64,000 nt of DNA. It comes from Alteracholeplasma palmae J233 (GTDB lineage: Bacteria; Bacillota_I; Bacilli_A; Acholeplasmatales; Acholeplasmataceae). Position numbers and translations under genes: made by a program. The stretch is from assembly GCF_000968055.1 (NCBI RefSeq), contig NC_022538.1:1-64000 (forward strand), given 5' to 3'. Position 1 is the first letter of the stretch; each line of letters opens with the position of its first letter. Shown here in pieces: positions 45,689 through 56,922 of the stretch. Under the pieces are notes generated by a model that was not told where the DNA came from, made no database searches, and saw only the letters and a list, made by a program, of their open reading frames with translations.

Positions 45689-48600
45689 ATGTTAAGGAAA
45701 AATAAGAATTTAGTTTTTTTAAGTCTACTAGTGTTTTTTATGTCTATATTAGTGGTGTTGTATTTTATGACACAAAGGCCAATAGCTAGTAGTCAAGAAA
45801 GTGTTGAAGCCGAAAGTAAAGATTATGAGCCAGCAAACACTCAATTATTGGCAACCTCTCATCTATTTACTGCATATGACAGTAAAGGAGTTAGGACATA
45901 CCAAGGTAATGTCTTTCAATATGCAATTAATAATGCAAAAACGGGGGGGCGAATTGATTTTATTAAGGGGTACAGCATTACTACGAAGTTGACTTTTAAA
46001 ATTGGTTATAGCCTAACGATTAATTTTAACGGATCTACCTATGTTAACAATACATCTCAGAACTTTATTGAACTCACCTCGGGAACACTAACACTTAATG
46101 GAGGCGGAGGTTTCACAAATAATGGAAGTGGACCAGCAATAAAAATCACTGGTGGAAAAGACTGGAGACCGGTAGTTAATCTAAATAACGCAAAATTAAA
46201 AACTAATGGTCAGCACGCGCTTTATATTGATGGAGGTCGTGCTATCATCAATAATTCGACAGTAGAAGGTAACAATTATAGTGTTTGGATAGTTATGCCT
46301 AACGGGGCAAATAATTTACCGGAATTAACTGTAAAGGGAAACTCAGTTGTCTATGGTATTTATTCAGGGGCTACAAATTCAAAATTTGGTGGTAATATCT
46401 ATATTCAAGGCGGAGCAATTAGAAAAGGTAGAGACGCTACTCGTGCAATTCAAAGTGGAAACACTACTAATTACTACATCACAGGTGGAAGTTTTTATGG
46501 AACAGCCTCTGATATCACTTACTTTAATGGATTAAACAAAAATAGTAGTCAATACAGATTAGTATCTTCAGGATCAAATTATTCAACAATGAAAAGATAC
46601 TCACAACCCAAATTTGATTTAATGGGTGGTAAGTTTGTAGGATACACCCCACCAGCATATCACTACTATGGAGATGTCTATAACTTTGCGAATGCAAATC
46701 AAATAGAATATAGAAAAGGTAGTGGTATAAAGTTTGCAGGATGGTATAAGGATAAAGCATATACTCAAGGATCATATACTCATAGACTAGCAACTGCGAC
46801 GACTAATGACACATATTATGCAAGATATACTTATACAGTAGAATTTGACAAAAATGGTTCAACTGAAAACCCAGTTAAAGGGAATAACTTCACGCGTACA
46901 TTCAACGCTGGAAATGGCGTTTATAATAGTATGCCAACACATACATTAACAAGACCAGGTTATAAATTTATGGGATGGTCAAGATCAAAAACAGGTGCTG
47001 CAACTTGGAAACCTGGTACAGCTATGAACTATGATGCGAATGTTGTTAATGGAAAAGTAACGCTTTATGCAGTTTGGGAACCAGAATTACTAAAGAGTAA
47101 TTATGCAGTTCAATACTTTTTTGAAAGGCTTGATGGAACATATTTCCATGATACAACAAGAAATACAAGATTTAATTCAACAGCAGGGAATATTAGTGAT
47201 CCAAGTTTTGCATCATTTACTGGACATACTATCAGTAATAAACAAGAACATATCAATTTAAGGAAAGTTGTCGTTAGAGGTGATAACACATCAGTTGTAA
47301 AACTTTACTATAACTTAAATAGATATACAGTGAAGTTTAAAGATGCCTTAGGCAATGATTATGGTGATCTTCAGACAATTAAATATGGTGGAAGTGCAAT
47401 TGCACCAGAGACTCCGCCTATAAAATTTGGTTATGATTTTTTAAGATGGGATCAATCCTTTAATTCTATAACAAAAGATTTAGAAATTAAACCTATCTAT
47501 AGCCCTAAAAAAATGAATTTCCGATTTAATCATCAAACAGGGGATGATGCATTTACAAACATCAGTCAAATTTTTGACAACCAAATTATATTTCCTAAAT
47601 CAATCGCCTATTCAGGAAAGATATTTTTAGGCTGGTTTGATGAAAATGGTAAGCAATACAATGAAAATGATATAGTTAATGTTGAATCTGACTTAAGTTT
47701 AACAGCTAAATGGAAAAGTGGTAAACCTGGAAATAAAATTATACTTAAACAACTCACTGACACAAGACTTATTTTTAGTAATTATGCAAACTATGAATAC
47801 AGACTAGAAGAAATAGGATCTTCAGTAGGGGAATACTATGATTGGACACTAGGCAATGCAAAAAGTTTTTCAAATTTAAAACCTAACACAGAATACAAAC
47901 TGTTTGTTAGAATTCCAGGGGCAACTAATTTTGATCCTTCTGATCAAATTGAAGTGGGTACCTTTAGAACTTTAATAAACTTTGATATTAAATTTGAACA
48001 TGCAACAGATACTCAAATTTTCATTAAAGTACCAACTTTAAATATGAGATATGGACTTAAAAATCCAGAAGGAAAAGCCTTTGGATATACTAATTATGTT
48101 AAAAATGAAGATAATACATATACTTTAGAATACTCTGGTCTTAACCCAAATACAGTTTACAGTTTGGAATATCAAACAGAAAAAGGATTTGAAGCATCGC
48201 TTAATTATGACTCTCATAAAGTAGTTTTTAACAAAGAACTTAAAACACTGGAAAGTGCAGTAGCGTTTGTTGGAGATAACAATATTACAATAATATCTAA
48301 TGAAAATGGTGTAGTTGTGATTGGAGAAAACCTTAATGAGACTTATGAATATCGTTTAGGTAGCGGACAGTGGATGAAACCAACTGATGGTAGAGTTACT
48401 TTTAATCATGCAAATAAAGAAATTGAAGGTAACATCTATGTTAGAAATATGCAAACAGAAACACATGCAGCATCACTTCCGGCAATCACTCAAACAGATT
48501 CTACTAAAAATTCAGCCGTAGAATTAACAGAAGAAGAACGTACACATTTAAGAGAAAGTCATGATGATGATAATTACCGAGTAACTGCTAAACCTGGATA

Positions 48601-51600
48601 CATATATAGTGTAGGGGATAAAATTACTAATGTGGATACTAATGGCTTTATCATATACGCTAAAAATACACAATTACTCATACAAAGAGATCAAACTACT
48701 TTATATGAACAAAGCAACATAGCTCCAATTATTTCATTTGAAAGACCTAATTTAACAGATGATGAGCGTAATATAGACCTTCGTTTAGTAGAAGATGAAC
48801 TTATCATGCAAGTAACAAATCCAAAAACTAATATTAGTTATCAGTTACGCGAAGAAGAAGGATCCACTGTTATTCAAGGTGTGATGGAAAATGGTATAAT
48901 TTGGTTTAATGATTTAAAACCTGGGACAACTTACAATTTATGGGTTCAAAAAACATTAGAAAATAATCCATATAAATCAGAATATCGATATATTAAAAGT
49001 GAAACAACAGGGGTACAACCAATTATTATAGAAGAAGGAAGTGAATTTACACCGGCATTTAACTATAGTATTGGATATTCAAATGAAGAAAAGCATCAAG
49101 TGATTGTCCATACACAAATTGGTTATGACTATATGTATGAAAATCAAATTTACAAAGGTGATGGTAAAAACTGGATTATTAACCACCTTGAACCAGTCAC
49201 AAATTATACATTCAAAGTCAGAATTAATGATAGCCAATATGTTTCTAATTACATGGACGTTATAGCACGTACGACAAAAATTCCAAAAGCATTCATTAAT
49301 CCAATTGATCAAACAGTAGAATTAAAAATCACAGATGATCAAATAATAATACTTAATGCACTTTCAGGATATGAGTATGCAATTGTTGAAGATGGGAAAA
49401 ATGTAGATGAAACTCATCTTGAATATATTTCTGGAAATGATGAATTGACATTCTATAATTTAAAACATGCAACTATGTATAAAATATATTCAAGAAAAAT
49501 AGAAGATGACAAATCTGAAGCATCTCATCTTTATGCTGTAGAGATGAAAGAAGATGGAGTAACGCTTCAAACAGCCAAAACTAAAAAGTTAACAACACCA
49601 AAGGTTTTACTACCTACATCAGATGAAGTAAAAAACATTTTAGAAGGATTACGCGTTACTAACCAAAAAATCTTACTTTCAGCATATGAAAATTTTGAAT
49701 ATCTAATCATAAAGAATGGTGGTACAGTAGGTGAACACTCAGTTTGGGTGACGTCAATAGAATTAACAGAACTTAACATAGATGACATTTATGACCTTTA
49801 TATAAGACGTGCTCAAACAGATACCGAAGAAGTATCAAAAGAATCATTTATTAGAGAAATTATTATTAATAAAGATGAACAAGAATTTGATGGAAAAGAA
49901 GTTATAATTGTTTCAGTTTTACATGATAAAGTATTTTTTAAACAAGAAATAGGTTATGATTATTCTATCGATCAAGAAAACTGGGTAACAGCTGAATATA
50001 CAGGTAATCAAAGCTTTGATAACTTAAATCCAGTAACAACTTACCAAATATACATCAGACTAACTGAAACAGAAAACAAGCTTCCTTCTAATGATTTCTC
50101 AGGAGCTTCTTTTACAACGACTAAAATACCAACTAGTAGTGTTTCTATAGATTTAGATACATTTAAGATTGAACTTAAAGAAAAAACAGATACTAGACTA
50201 TTATTTAGTATTGAAACACCTAAAAACGGATTAGTTTATGAATATAGTATCGATCAAACTAACTGGATAAGCACAGTTAATAATGAAACTTTATTTAACC
50301 AATTAAACCCATACACTATGTACAATATTTATGTGAGAAGTTTAGAAAATGATACACAAGAAATATCAAAACCATTTAACTTAGCAAGTGAACAAACACT
50401 AGCTCCTATTCCAACAAGAGAAAACAGTCTCCTAGATTTAGATATTACTGAAACTAGTATAGGATTTACCCTAGCTTATGGCTATGACTATAGAGTAGAA
50501 GCAGATGGTGAGGATACATGGTTTAATAGATTAGGAATGATGTATTATCAAAAAGATGAACTTACTGAAGGTCAAGCAATAACTATTATTGTTAGACGTG
50601 AAGGAACAGATGAAGCATATTCATTTGAAATCATGGTTAGAAGAAAAGGATTAATTCCAGAAGATTTCAATGTTCAATTAGTTGGAGAACCTACAGATAT
50701 TAGTATTACAATTGATGTAGATTCAGAATATGCGTATGCTATTAAAGAAAAAAACAGCGAGCAAGAATTAAACTACATCACTTTTACTGAAAGTGGCAGT
50801 CATACATTTACAGAACTGCAAGCTTTTACGGATTATGAAATATATGTTAAAAAACTAGCAACAGATGAAACAACAGAATCACTAGAAAAAATGGCTTTAG
50901 AAGTAAAAACAGATAAAGTACCTGCTGAAAAGAGAAAGCCACTTTCAATTGTCGAACAACATATCGTTTTGACAGATGATAATAGAAATAAAGACCCATT
51001 TATTTTTACCGGTTATGAAGGACTTGAATATGCAATGGTTGATGAGGGAAGTGAGCCTCAAGAAAGTGATTGGAAACGAAGTAGTAATCACATCTATGAA
51101 TTTAGCAATGTTAGAAATAAAATATTTTTTGTTAGAAGACATGAAACAGAAAATAAATACGCAGGAATATTTATTGAAGCTCCTCTTAGAGCAAGAGCAA
51201 TCGCTCCTGATGAAGATTTGGCTAAAGTAAGAGTAGATAATTTTGACACAGGAAAAAATATTTTAGTTTATGGATTAGAAAATGCAGAATACTCACTAGA
51301 TAATGAAACATGGTTAGCTGGTGAAAACATACTATTTGAAACAATCCCTAATACAGACTATATCATCTATGTTAGACGTACAGGAGAAAACCTTGTGCCA
51401 TCTGAATCACGACAAGCAGTTATTTACAAAAAAATAAGAGATGATCATTACGAAGTTGAAGATGGGAAAGAAAATAACATTACAACACCAAAAGAATTTA
51501 TTGTAATTAATAAAGAAAATGTCATGATTATTGGAATAAGTAGCACAGGATTTACTATTTTAGGTGAAGAAATCTATGAATACTCAATTGATGAGAATAC

Positions 51601-54600
51601 ATGGCTAAATGGATTAGAAATTACATTTACTGATGTTGATTTTACAAAAAATCCTAAAGTATTTATTCGTATTGCAGAAAACCATCAATTACAAAGATCA
51701 AATGCAGAAGAGGTTAAAGAAGTCCTTTTATATGACCCACAATATGTTGTTAATAAAGTAGAAAATATAACACATAATAAAATAACACTTCAAACAGATG
51801 ATACGTATACATATGAATTTTTCTTAGATGGAATAAAAGGTACTAATGGAAGCTTAAGACCGAATAAGTCATACCAAATACATGCAGTATATAATAATGA
51901 CTATCAATTGTATATATCAAAAAATCGTTTTATAGTATTTATCTCAAATGATGAAATTAATGATATATATGTAACAACAACTAAAATTCCAAAAGAATTA
52001 GTTATCCTTACAGATGAGGATAAGACAGTAAGCAAATACGGAGAAACTATACTACCTAAAGATGGCTTTGAAATGCTCTTAGTGACAAAAAATGAAACAG
52101 TGACTGATGATATGGCAGGTCAATATGAAATCTATGAGTATGATAATACAACACATGACTTATATATTAGAAAACTAGAAACAGATGAAGCTTTCGCATC
52201 CAAATATGAAAAGGCAATTGTCAAACTATATCAAGAATCACCAGAAGGAAAATTTTATACGATAGGCCGTGTAGATTACAATAAAGTAGAACTTGAAAAT
52301 ACACAAGAAATCTATGAATACTCAGTAGATGGTATTAAATTCTATAGCGGAACTCCTAATACACTAGTTATAGATGGTCTTAACCCAAATACTGAATATC
52401 CAATTTATGTACGTGCAAAAGAAACTTTAACACATGCACCATCTAATGCAATATTAGTATCAAAATTTATAACAAATAATGAAACTATTACAGAAAAAGA
52501 ATTAAGAGAATATCTTGATACACTAGGATTTAATGATCTAAGTGTTTTTGAAAGTCTAATATTAGAGGCAATCGACATCAATTATCCAAAAAGTGATTAC
52601 AATTCAATTAATGAGACAATTAATGCATATAAAGACTTAATTAAAGATAAAGCATTTGAAGCAAGAAAACAAGAAGTTTCAAAAGAATTAACAGACTATG
52701 CTAACTTATTTGGAGATAATCTTGAAGCTGCTCAAAACATTATTAATGAACAAGTGAACAAAGTTGATTCTAATAACTACTTAGACTTAGAAGAAATCAA
52801 ACAAATAATTAATGAAGGTAAAAAAGAAATCGATGCACTCTTATTAGAAGAAAGTATTTTAAAAGCTATTTCAAAATTTGAAACAATTAAAAATGACCTT
52901 AGCCCAACAGATGCATCAATGGATCAAATATTTGAAAAAGGATATCAAATTCTTAAAGACGCAAAATCTCTAGAAGAATTAAAAATAGCAGAAGAAGCAT
53001 TTGAAAACGAAATTCAAACTAAAAATAATGAATATGCAGAAGATAAGAAAGATCAAATTAAAGAAGAGATTAAAAAAGAACTAGAAGAAAAAAATATTAT
53101 TATCACACCAGAAATAGAAACGATCATCAATGAAAAGTTAGATGAGATTAATGGTGATAATTATAAAAATAATGAATTAATGGAGGAAATAAAAGAATCA
53201 ATTAAAGAAAACATTGAAGAACACCAACTCAATGAATATAAACAAGAGGTTATCAAAAAAGCACAAGAACTTCAAAAAGAAGATGCAAGTGAATCATTTA
53301 ATGAAGCGATTCAAGAATCAATTAAGGCAATCCAAGATGCTTTAAGTAAAGATCAAGCAGATGCTTTATTCAATGAATTAAAAGAAACTTTAGAATCAAT
53401 TGAAAACAATGAACAAGCAGAAGATAAGAAAGATCAAATTAAAGAAGAGATTAAAAAAGAACTAGAAGAAAAAAATATTATTATCACACCAGAAATAGAA
53501 ACAATCATCAATGAAAAGTTAGATGAGATTAATGGAGATAATTATACTGATGATGCTCTACTAGAAAAAATTATAGAAACTATTAAACTTAATACACATA
53601 TCTATGATGGTAAAGAAGAATTTAAAAAGTATATAGGTCTTTTAAAAGAACAAAACGGAGAATTATTTACTAAAGTAGTTGGAGAGTCATTAGATTATAT
53701 TGATAACTCAAAAAATATTGATGAAATAAAAATACGTGTTGAAACAGCTAAAAATCAAGCAACGCTTGCCTATATTTCTGATTTCATTCAAGAAAGCACA
53801 CAATTAGAGATAGAAAATATAAAAGTAAAAGAAATAAAAGAAACATTAGCTAATCATTTAATAGGATTAGATAATGCTAATAAAGTCTTAGCTTTAGATA
53901 CAACAATAAAAGAATTGTCATATTTAAATGAACAACTAGAAGTAATTGAATCATTTCACAAGCATTATAATTTATTACTTACAAACAATCGATATAAGGC
54001 AAACAGAAAAAATGATTTAAAAGAAATATATGAAACATACTTAGAATTGTTAAATCAAAGTAAAGGTATATCTACCTTAAATACTGTATTTTCTGAAGGT
54101 AAAATAGAACTTGAGAAAATTAATCCATACGCAATCAGTGAGCATGGAATTATCCCAGGAGAAAGTCTACCAGAATTAGATGATACAACTGATATGATTA
54201 AAGGTGGCATCACAAATGATGAAGGGCTTAAATCAACATATAAAATGGTAGTTAAAAATCAGACAGACCAGGCACTCATAGAAGCCTTCAAAAAAGCCTT
54301 ACAAGAAGGTAAAATCAATTTACCTGAAGGAATCAATTTAGAACAAATCATTAAGCAATCAATAGGTAAATCTTTAGACATATACTTAGATAATCAAGGA
54401 CAAAAAGTAACAGAATTTATTGGTAGTTATAAAGTATCATTATTAATACCTACTGAAATTAGGGAGTATTTAAACTTACGTGTTGTACATTATACAAATG
54501 GTATATTTGAGGTAATTGAACCTCAAAGAGAATCAAATTATCTTACCTTTGAAACAACATCATTTAGTCCATACTTTATTATCGGTGATAAACCACAAGA

Positions 54601-55441
54601 AGAACGCGTTAATTTATGGTGGGCAATTGGCATTGAAATTGTAATTATTTTAGTTCAAGCGTTAATTATTACTAGAATGGTTCAAAAACGCAAGAATAAT
54701 AAAAAAATAATGAGCATTTCACCTGTAGTCTTACTAACAACATTACCTATAAACGCAATACCAGTCATTATCATACTAGGAGTTATTATTCTGATTTTAA
54801 TGTTTGTAATAATATACATAGCACTTATATTTAAAAGAAAAGAGGATATTGTTACTGAAGAAAAAAATATTCATATTATCAATCAAACTATAGATATAGA
54901 AGAAATCAAAGAAGAACCAAAAACTACGATAATAGATATTAAAAAGAAATTTATACTCTATAAAAAGAGCTATGAAGCAAGGTTGATCCAGTCACCAGAA
55001 GAAACACAACTAAGATATTCAGATATTAAGAATCATCTTTTAAGTTATAAAATGATTTCAAGCAGAATGACATGGAATCAAGAAAGCTTTGTTTCAGGTA
55101 AGAACTTGTTAGTTAAAATAGTAATGAGTGAAACAACATTTACTGTGTTTTATGCATTAACCCCTGAACAAGTAGAGGATCCTAAATATAAATATATTTA
55201 TGAAACTCAAACTAAAAAGCATTTAACAACACCACTAAGAATTAGAGTCAAAGGACCAAGAGGTGTTAAATATGCTAAAGAACTAATTGATATACTAATG
55301 AAAACTAAAGACTATGAACAATCTAATATCCCTAAAAAAGATTATAGAAGAAAGTATCAAACAAACGAAGAACTTGTTAATAAAGGTTTAGTTCGTAAAG
55401 TAGATAGTGATAAAGCATTAGAAGAAATTGTAGAATCATAA
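45689..55441 (+). CDS. Giant 3250-residue membrane-anchored surface protein
   Basis: The N-terminal signal/anchor helix is at ~8-27. Residues ~60-330 form a beta-helix-like region rich in Gly/Asn (TLNGGGGFTNNGSG). Three InlB B-type repeats follow (~326-680; GYKFMGWSRSKTG, KIFLGWFDENG). About 20 fibronectin-III-like modules span ~683-2260, marked by NLxPxTxYxIYVR strings. A coiled-coil stalk (~2268-2800) holds a near-perfect internal duplication. Near the C-terminus are membrane segments (~2975-2997 and ~3018-3052) and a conserved-looking cytoplasmic domain (~3090-3250; YEARLIQSPEETQLRYSDIK, VKGPRGVKYAKELID). It is probably an adhesin or envelope scaffold. AAAGGA precedes ATG 45689. Confidence 0.85.
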   Translation: MLRKNKNLVFLSLLVFFMSILVVLYFMTQRPIASSQESVEAESKDYEPANTQLLATSHLFTAYDSKGVRTYQGNVFQYAINNAKTGGRIDFIKGYSITTKLTFKIGYSLTINFNGSTYVNNTSQNFIELTSGTLTLNGGGGFTNNGSGPAIKITGGKDWRPVVNLNNAKLKTNGQHALYIDGGRAIINNSTVEGNNYSVWIVMPNGANNLPELTVKGNSVVYGIYSGATNSKFGGNIYIQGGAIRKGRDATRAIQSGNTTNYYITGGSFYGTASDITYFNGLNKNSSQYRLVSSGSNYSTMKRYSQPKFDLMGGKFVGYTPPAYHYYGDVYNFANANQIEYRKGSGIKFAGWYKDKAYTQGSYTHRLATATTNDTYYARYTYTVEFDKNGSTENPVKGNNFTRTFNAGNGVYNSMPTHTLTRPGYKFMGWSRSKTGAATWKPGTAMNYDANVVNGKVTLYAVWEPELLKSNYAVQYFFERLDGTYFHDTTRNTRFNSTAGNISDPSFASFTGHTISNKQEHINLRKVVVRGDNTSVVKLYYNLNRYTVKFKDALGNDYGDLQTIKYGGSAIAPETPPIKFGYDFLRWDQSFNSITKDLEIKPIYSPKKMNFRFNHQTGDDAFTNISQIFDNQIIFPKSIAYSGKIFLGWFDENGKQYNENDIVNVESDLSLTAKWKSGKPGNKIILKQLTDTRLIFSNYANYEYRLEEIGSSVGEYYDWTLGNAKSFSNLKPNTEYKLFVRIPGATNFDPSDQIEVGTFRTLINFDIKFEHATDTQIFIKVPTLNMRYGLKNPEGKAFGYTNYVKNEDNTYTLEYSGLNPNTVYSLEYQTEKGFEASLNYDSHKVVFNKELKTLESAVAFVGDNNITIISNENGVVVIGENLNETYEYRLGSGQWMKPTDGRVTFNHANKEIEGNIYVRNMQTETHAASLPAITQTDSTKNSAVELTEEERTHLRESHDDDNYRVTAKPGYIYSVGDKITNVDTNGFIIYAKNTQLLIQRDQTTLYEQSNIAPIISFERPNLTDDERNIDLRLVEDELIMQVTNPKTNISYQLREEEGSTVIQGVMENGIIWFNDLKPGTTYNLWVQKTLENNPYKSEYRYIKSETTGVQPIIIEEGSEFTPAFNYSIGYSNEEKHQVIVHTQIGYDYMYENQIYKGDGKNWIINHLEPVTNYTFKVRINDSQYVSNYMDVIARTTKIPKAFINPIDQTVELKITDDQIIILNALSGYEYAIVEDGKNVDETHLEYISGNDELTFYNLKHATMYKIYSRKIEDDKSEASHLYAVEMKEDGVTLQTAKTKKLTTPKVLLPTSDEVKNILEGLRVTNQKILLSAYENFEYLIIKNGGTVGEHSVWVTSIELTELNIDDIYDLYIRRAQTDTEEVSKESFIREIIINKDEQEFDGKEVIIVSVLHDKVFFKQEIGYDYSIDQENWVTAEYTGNQSFDNLNPVTTYQIYIRLTETENKLPSNDFSGASFTTTKIPTSSVSIDLDTFKIELKEKTDTRLLFSIETPKNGLVYEYSIDQTNWISTVNNETLFNQLNPYTMYNIYVRSLENDTQEISKPFNLASEQTLAPIPTRENSLLDLDITETSIGFTLAYGYDYRVEADGEDTWFNRLGMMYYQKDELTEGQAITIIVRREGTDEAYSFEIMVRRKGLIPEDFNVQLVGEPTDISITIDVDSEYAYAIKEKNSEQELNYITFTESGSHTFTELQAFTDYEIYVKKLATDETTESLEKMALEVKTDKVPAEKRKPLSIVEQHIVLTDDNRNKDPFIFTGYEGLEYAMVDEGSEPQESDWKRSSNHIYEFSNVRNKIFFVRRHETENKYAGIFIEAPLRARAIAPDEDLAKVRVDNFDTGKNILVYGLENAEYSLDNETWLAGENILFETIPNTDYIIYVRRTGENLVPSESRQAVIYKKIRDDHYEVEDGKENNITTPKEFIVINKENVMIIGISSTGFTILGEEIYEYSIDENTWLNGLEITFTDVDFTKNPKVFIRIAENHQLQRSNAEEVKEVLLYDPQYVVNKVENITHNKITLQTDDTYTYEFFLDGIKGTNGSLRPNKSYQIHAVYNNDYQLYISKNRFIVFISNDEINDIYVTTTKIPKELVILTDEDKTVSKYGETILPKDGFEMLLVTKNETVTDDMAGQYEIYEYDNTTHDLYIRKLETDEAFASKYEKAIVKLYQESPEGKFYTIGRVDYNKVELENTQEIYEYSVDGIKFYSGTPNTLVIDGLNPNTEYPIYVRAKETLTHAPSNAILVSKFITNNETITEKELREYLDTLGFNDLSVFESLILEAIDINYPKSDYNSINETINAYKDLIKDKAFEARKQEVSKELTDYANLFGDNLEAAQNIINEQVNKVDSNNYLDLEEIKQIINEGKKEIDALLLEESILKAISKFETIKNDLSPTDASMDQIFEKGYQILKDAKSLEELKIAEEAFENEIQTKNNEYAEDKKDQIKEEIKKELEEKNIIITPEIETIINEKLDEINGDNYKNNELMEEIKESIKENIEEHQLNEYKQEVIKKAQELQKEDASESFNEAIQESIKAIQDALSKDQADALFNELKETLESIENNEQAEDKKDQIKEEIKKELEEKNIIITPEIETIINEKLDEINGDNYTDDALLEKIIETIKLNTHIYDGKEEFKKYIGLLKEQNGELFTKVVGESLDYIDNSKNIDEIKIRVETAKNQATLAYISDFIQESTQLEIENIKVKEIKETLANHLIGLDNANKVLALDTTIKELSYLNEQLEVIESFHKHYNLLLTNNRYKANRKNDLKEIYETYLELLNQSKGISTLNTVFSEGKIELEKINPYAISEHGIIPGESLPELDDTTDMIKGGITNDEGLKSTYKMVVKNQTDQALIEAFKKALQEGKINLPEGINLEQIIKQSIGKSLDIYLDNQGQKVTEFIGSYKVSLLIPTEIREYLNLRVVHYTNGIFEVIEPQRESNYLTFETTSFSPYFIIGDKPQEERVNLWWAIGIEIVIILVQALIITRMVQKRKNNKKIMSISPVVLLTTLPINAIPVIIILGVIILILMFVIIYIALIFKRKEDIVTEEKNIHIINQTIDIEEIKEEPKTTIIDIKKKFILYKKSYEARLIQSPEETQLRYSDIKNHLLSYKMISSRMTWNQESFVSGKNLLVKIVMSETTFTVFYALTPEQVEDPKYKYIYETQTKKHLTTPLRIRVKGPRGVKYAKELIDILMKTKDYEQSNIPKKDYRRKYQTNEELVNKGLVRKVDSDKALEEIVES
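53036..53545 (+). repeat. Two 129-bp direct repeats in the stalk of the giant protein
   Basis: 53036-53164 and 53417-53545 differ at only two bases, both silent, and encode the same 43 residues (EDKKDQIKEEIKKEL onward). They are 381 bases apart, exactly 127 codons, so recombination between them would add or drop 127 residues in frame. Confidence 0.95.
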
Positions 55442-55453
55442 ATAAAAATAAAA

Positions 55454-55503
55454 AGACTGTAAACTATGAGGTTTAACTGACTTCATAGATTTACAGTTTT
55501 TTA
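55454..55503 (+). terminator. Terminator after the giant gene
   Basis: ACTGTAAACTATGA pairs with TCATAG-A-TTTACAGT (one bulge) around a 13-base loop, then six T. Confidence 0.88.
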
Positions 55504-55595
55504 CTATTTAATTACTATTAAGCAATATAATTACATTTATTCGTTCCAATAAATGTAATAAAATGGTATAATCTAGTAAAAGGAGTGTGTTAGTA

Positions 55596-56894
55596 ATGAA
55601 AAGATTAATCATTAACAAGCTAAATGACTGGAAAAATAGTGGTGCTAAAAAACCATTAATTATCAATGGGGCCAGACAAATAGGAAAAACCTATACAATG
55701 ATTGAATTCGCTAGAAACCAATATGATAACTATATATACCTTAACTTCGAATCTGATAGTTCACTAGATTCAATATTTGAGCGCGATTATAACATATCAA
55801 GAATTATAACTGAACTAGAAGCTTTATATGGTAAACAAATTATAGAAGAAAGAACATTAATTATCTTTGATGAGATTCAAGCTTCTAAACATGCATTAAC
55901 AACCCTAAAATATTTTAATGAAAACAATTCATCATATCATGTTATATCAGCTGGATCATTATTAGGAGTTGCCCTTAATAAGAATAAAATATCTTTTCCT
56001 GTTGGAAAAGTAGATATGATTGATATGTATCCACTTAATTTTAAAGAATTCTTATTAGCTTTAAACGAAAACCAATTATTATCTCAAATTGAAAAATCAT
56101 TTATAACTAATACCCCTTTATCAAAAGCATTACATGAAAAGGCCCTTGATTTAGTCTCTCAATTTTTAGTAGTTGGAGGAATGCCGGAAGCAGTTAGTAA
56201 TTATGTATTAAATAAAGACTATGATCTTGTTAGGGTCATTCAAAAAGGGATTAATGCATCTTATTCATCTGACATGAGTAAATATAGTACAGACGTAGAA
56301 ACAATCAAAACTAAAGCAGTATATGACTCCATACCATCACAATTAGCAAAAGAGAATAAGAAATTCCAATATAATATGATCAAAAGTGGAGCACGGGCTT
56401 CGCAGTATGAAGCATCATTAGAATGGTTAGATAAATCTGGAATTATATACACTTGTTATAAAATAAATGAACCTAAACATCCTATTGAAATGAGCAAAAA
56501 TATTACTTCATATAAAGTCTACTTATCTGATGTTGGACTTTTAACAGCTAAAATAAATCTTAATCATAATATTATTTTAGGTAATCAAGAAATGTTATCA
56601 AGTACTGCTAAAGGCGCTATATATGAAAATTATGTTGCTACAGAGTTGAAGATGAAAAACTATAACTTATATTATTATGAATCAGAAGGTAAGTCAGAAA
56701 TAGATTTTATTATTCAAAAAGAAGGTTTAATTCTTCCAGTTGAAGTTAAATCAAGCGATAATGTTAAAGCTAAAAGTTTATTAGTATATACGAATAGATT
56801 TAAGCCAGAATACAGCATTAAAGTTACAAGTAAGAATTTTGGTTTTGAAAATGGAATAAAAAATATTCCACACTACGCTTTGTTTAATATATAA
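55596..56894 (+). CDS. AAA_14 ATPase with DUF4143 domain
   Basis: 432 residues. Walker A GARQIGKT is at residues 25-32 and Walker B LIIFDEIQAS near 92. The C-terminal DUF4143 part ends in a nuclease-like strand pattern (SEIDFIIQKEGLILPVEVKSS). Members are common, often in many copies, in bacteria and archaea; their role is unsettled. The start is ATG 55596 with AAAGGAG ten bases upstream; in-frame GTG 55587 is too close to that site. It has its own terminator-bounded unit after the giant gene. Confidence 0.9.
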   Translation: MKRLIINKLNDWKNSGAKKPLIINGARQIGKTYTMIEFARNQYDNYIYLNFESDSSLDSIFERDYNISRIITELEALYGKQIIEERTLIIFDEIQASKHALTTLKYFNENNSSYHVISAGSLLGVALNKNKISFPVGKVDMIDMYPLNFKEFLLALNENQLLSQIEKSFITNTPLSKALHEKALDLVSQFLVVGGMPEAVSNYVLNKDYDLVRVIQKGINASYSSDMSKYSTDVETIKTKAVYDSIPSQLAKENKKFQYNMIKSGARASQYEASLEWLDKSGIIYTCYKINEPKHPIEMSKNITSYKVYLSDVGLLTAKINLNHNIILGNQEMLSSTAKGAIYENYVATELKMKNYNLYYYESEGKSEIDFIIQKEGLILPVEVKSSDNVKAKSLLVYTNRFKPEYSIKVTSKNFGFENGIKNIPHYALFNI

Positions 56895-56922
56895 AAAATA
56901 GAATATGAAAGAGGAATGTAAT

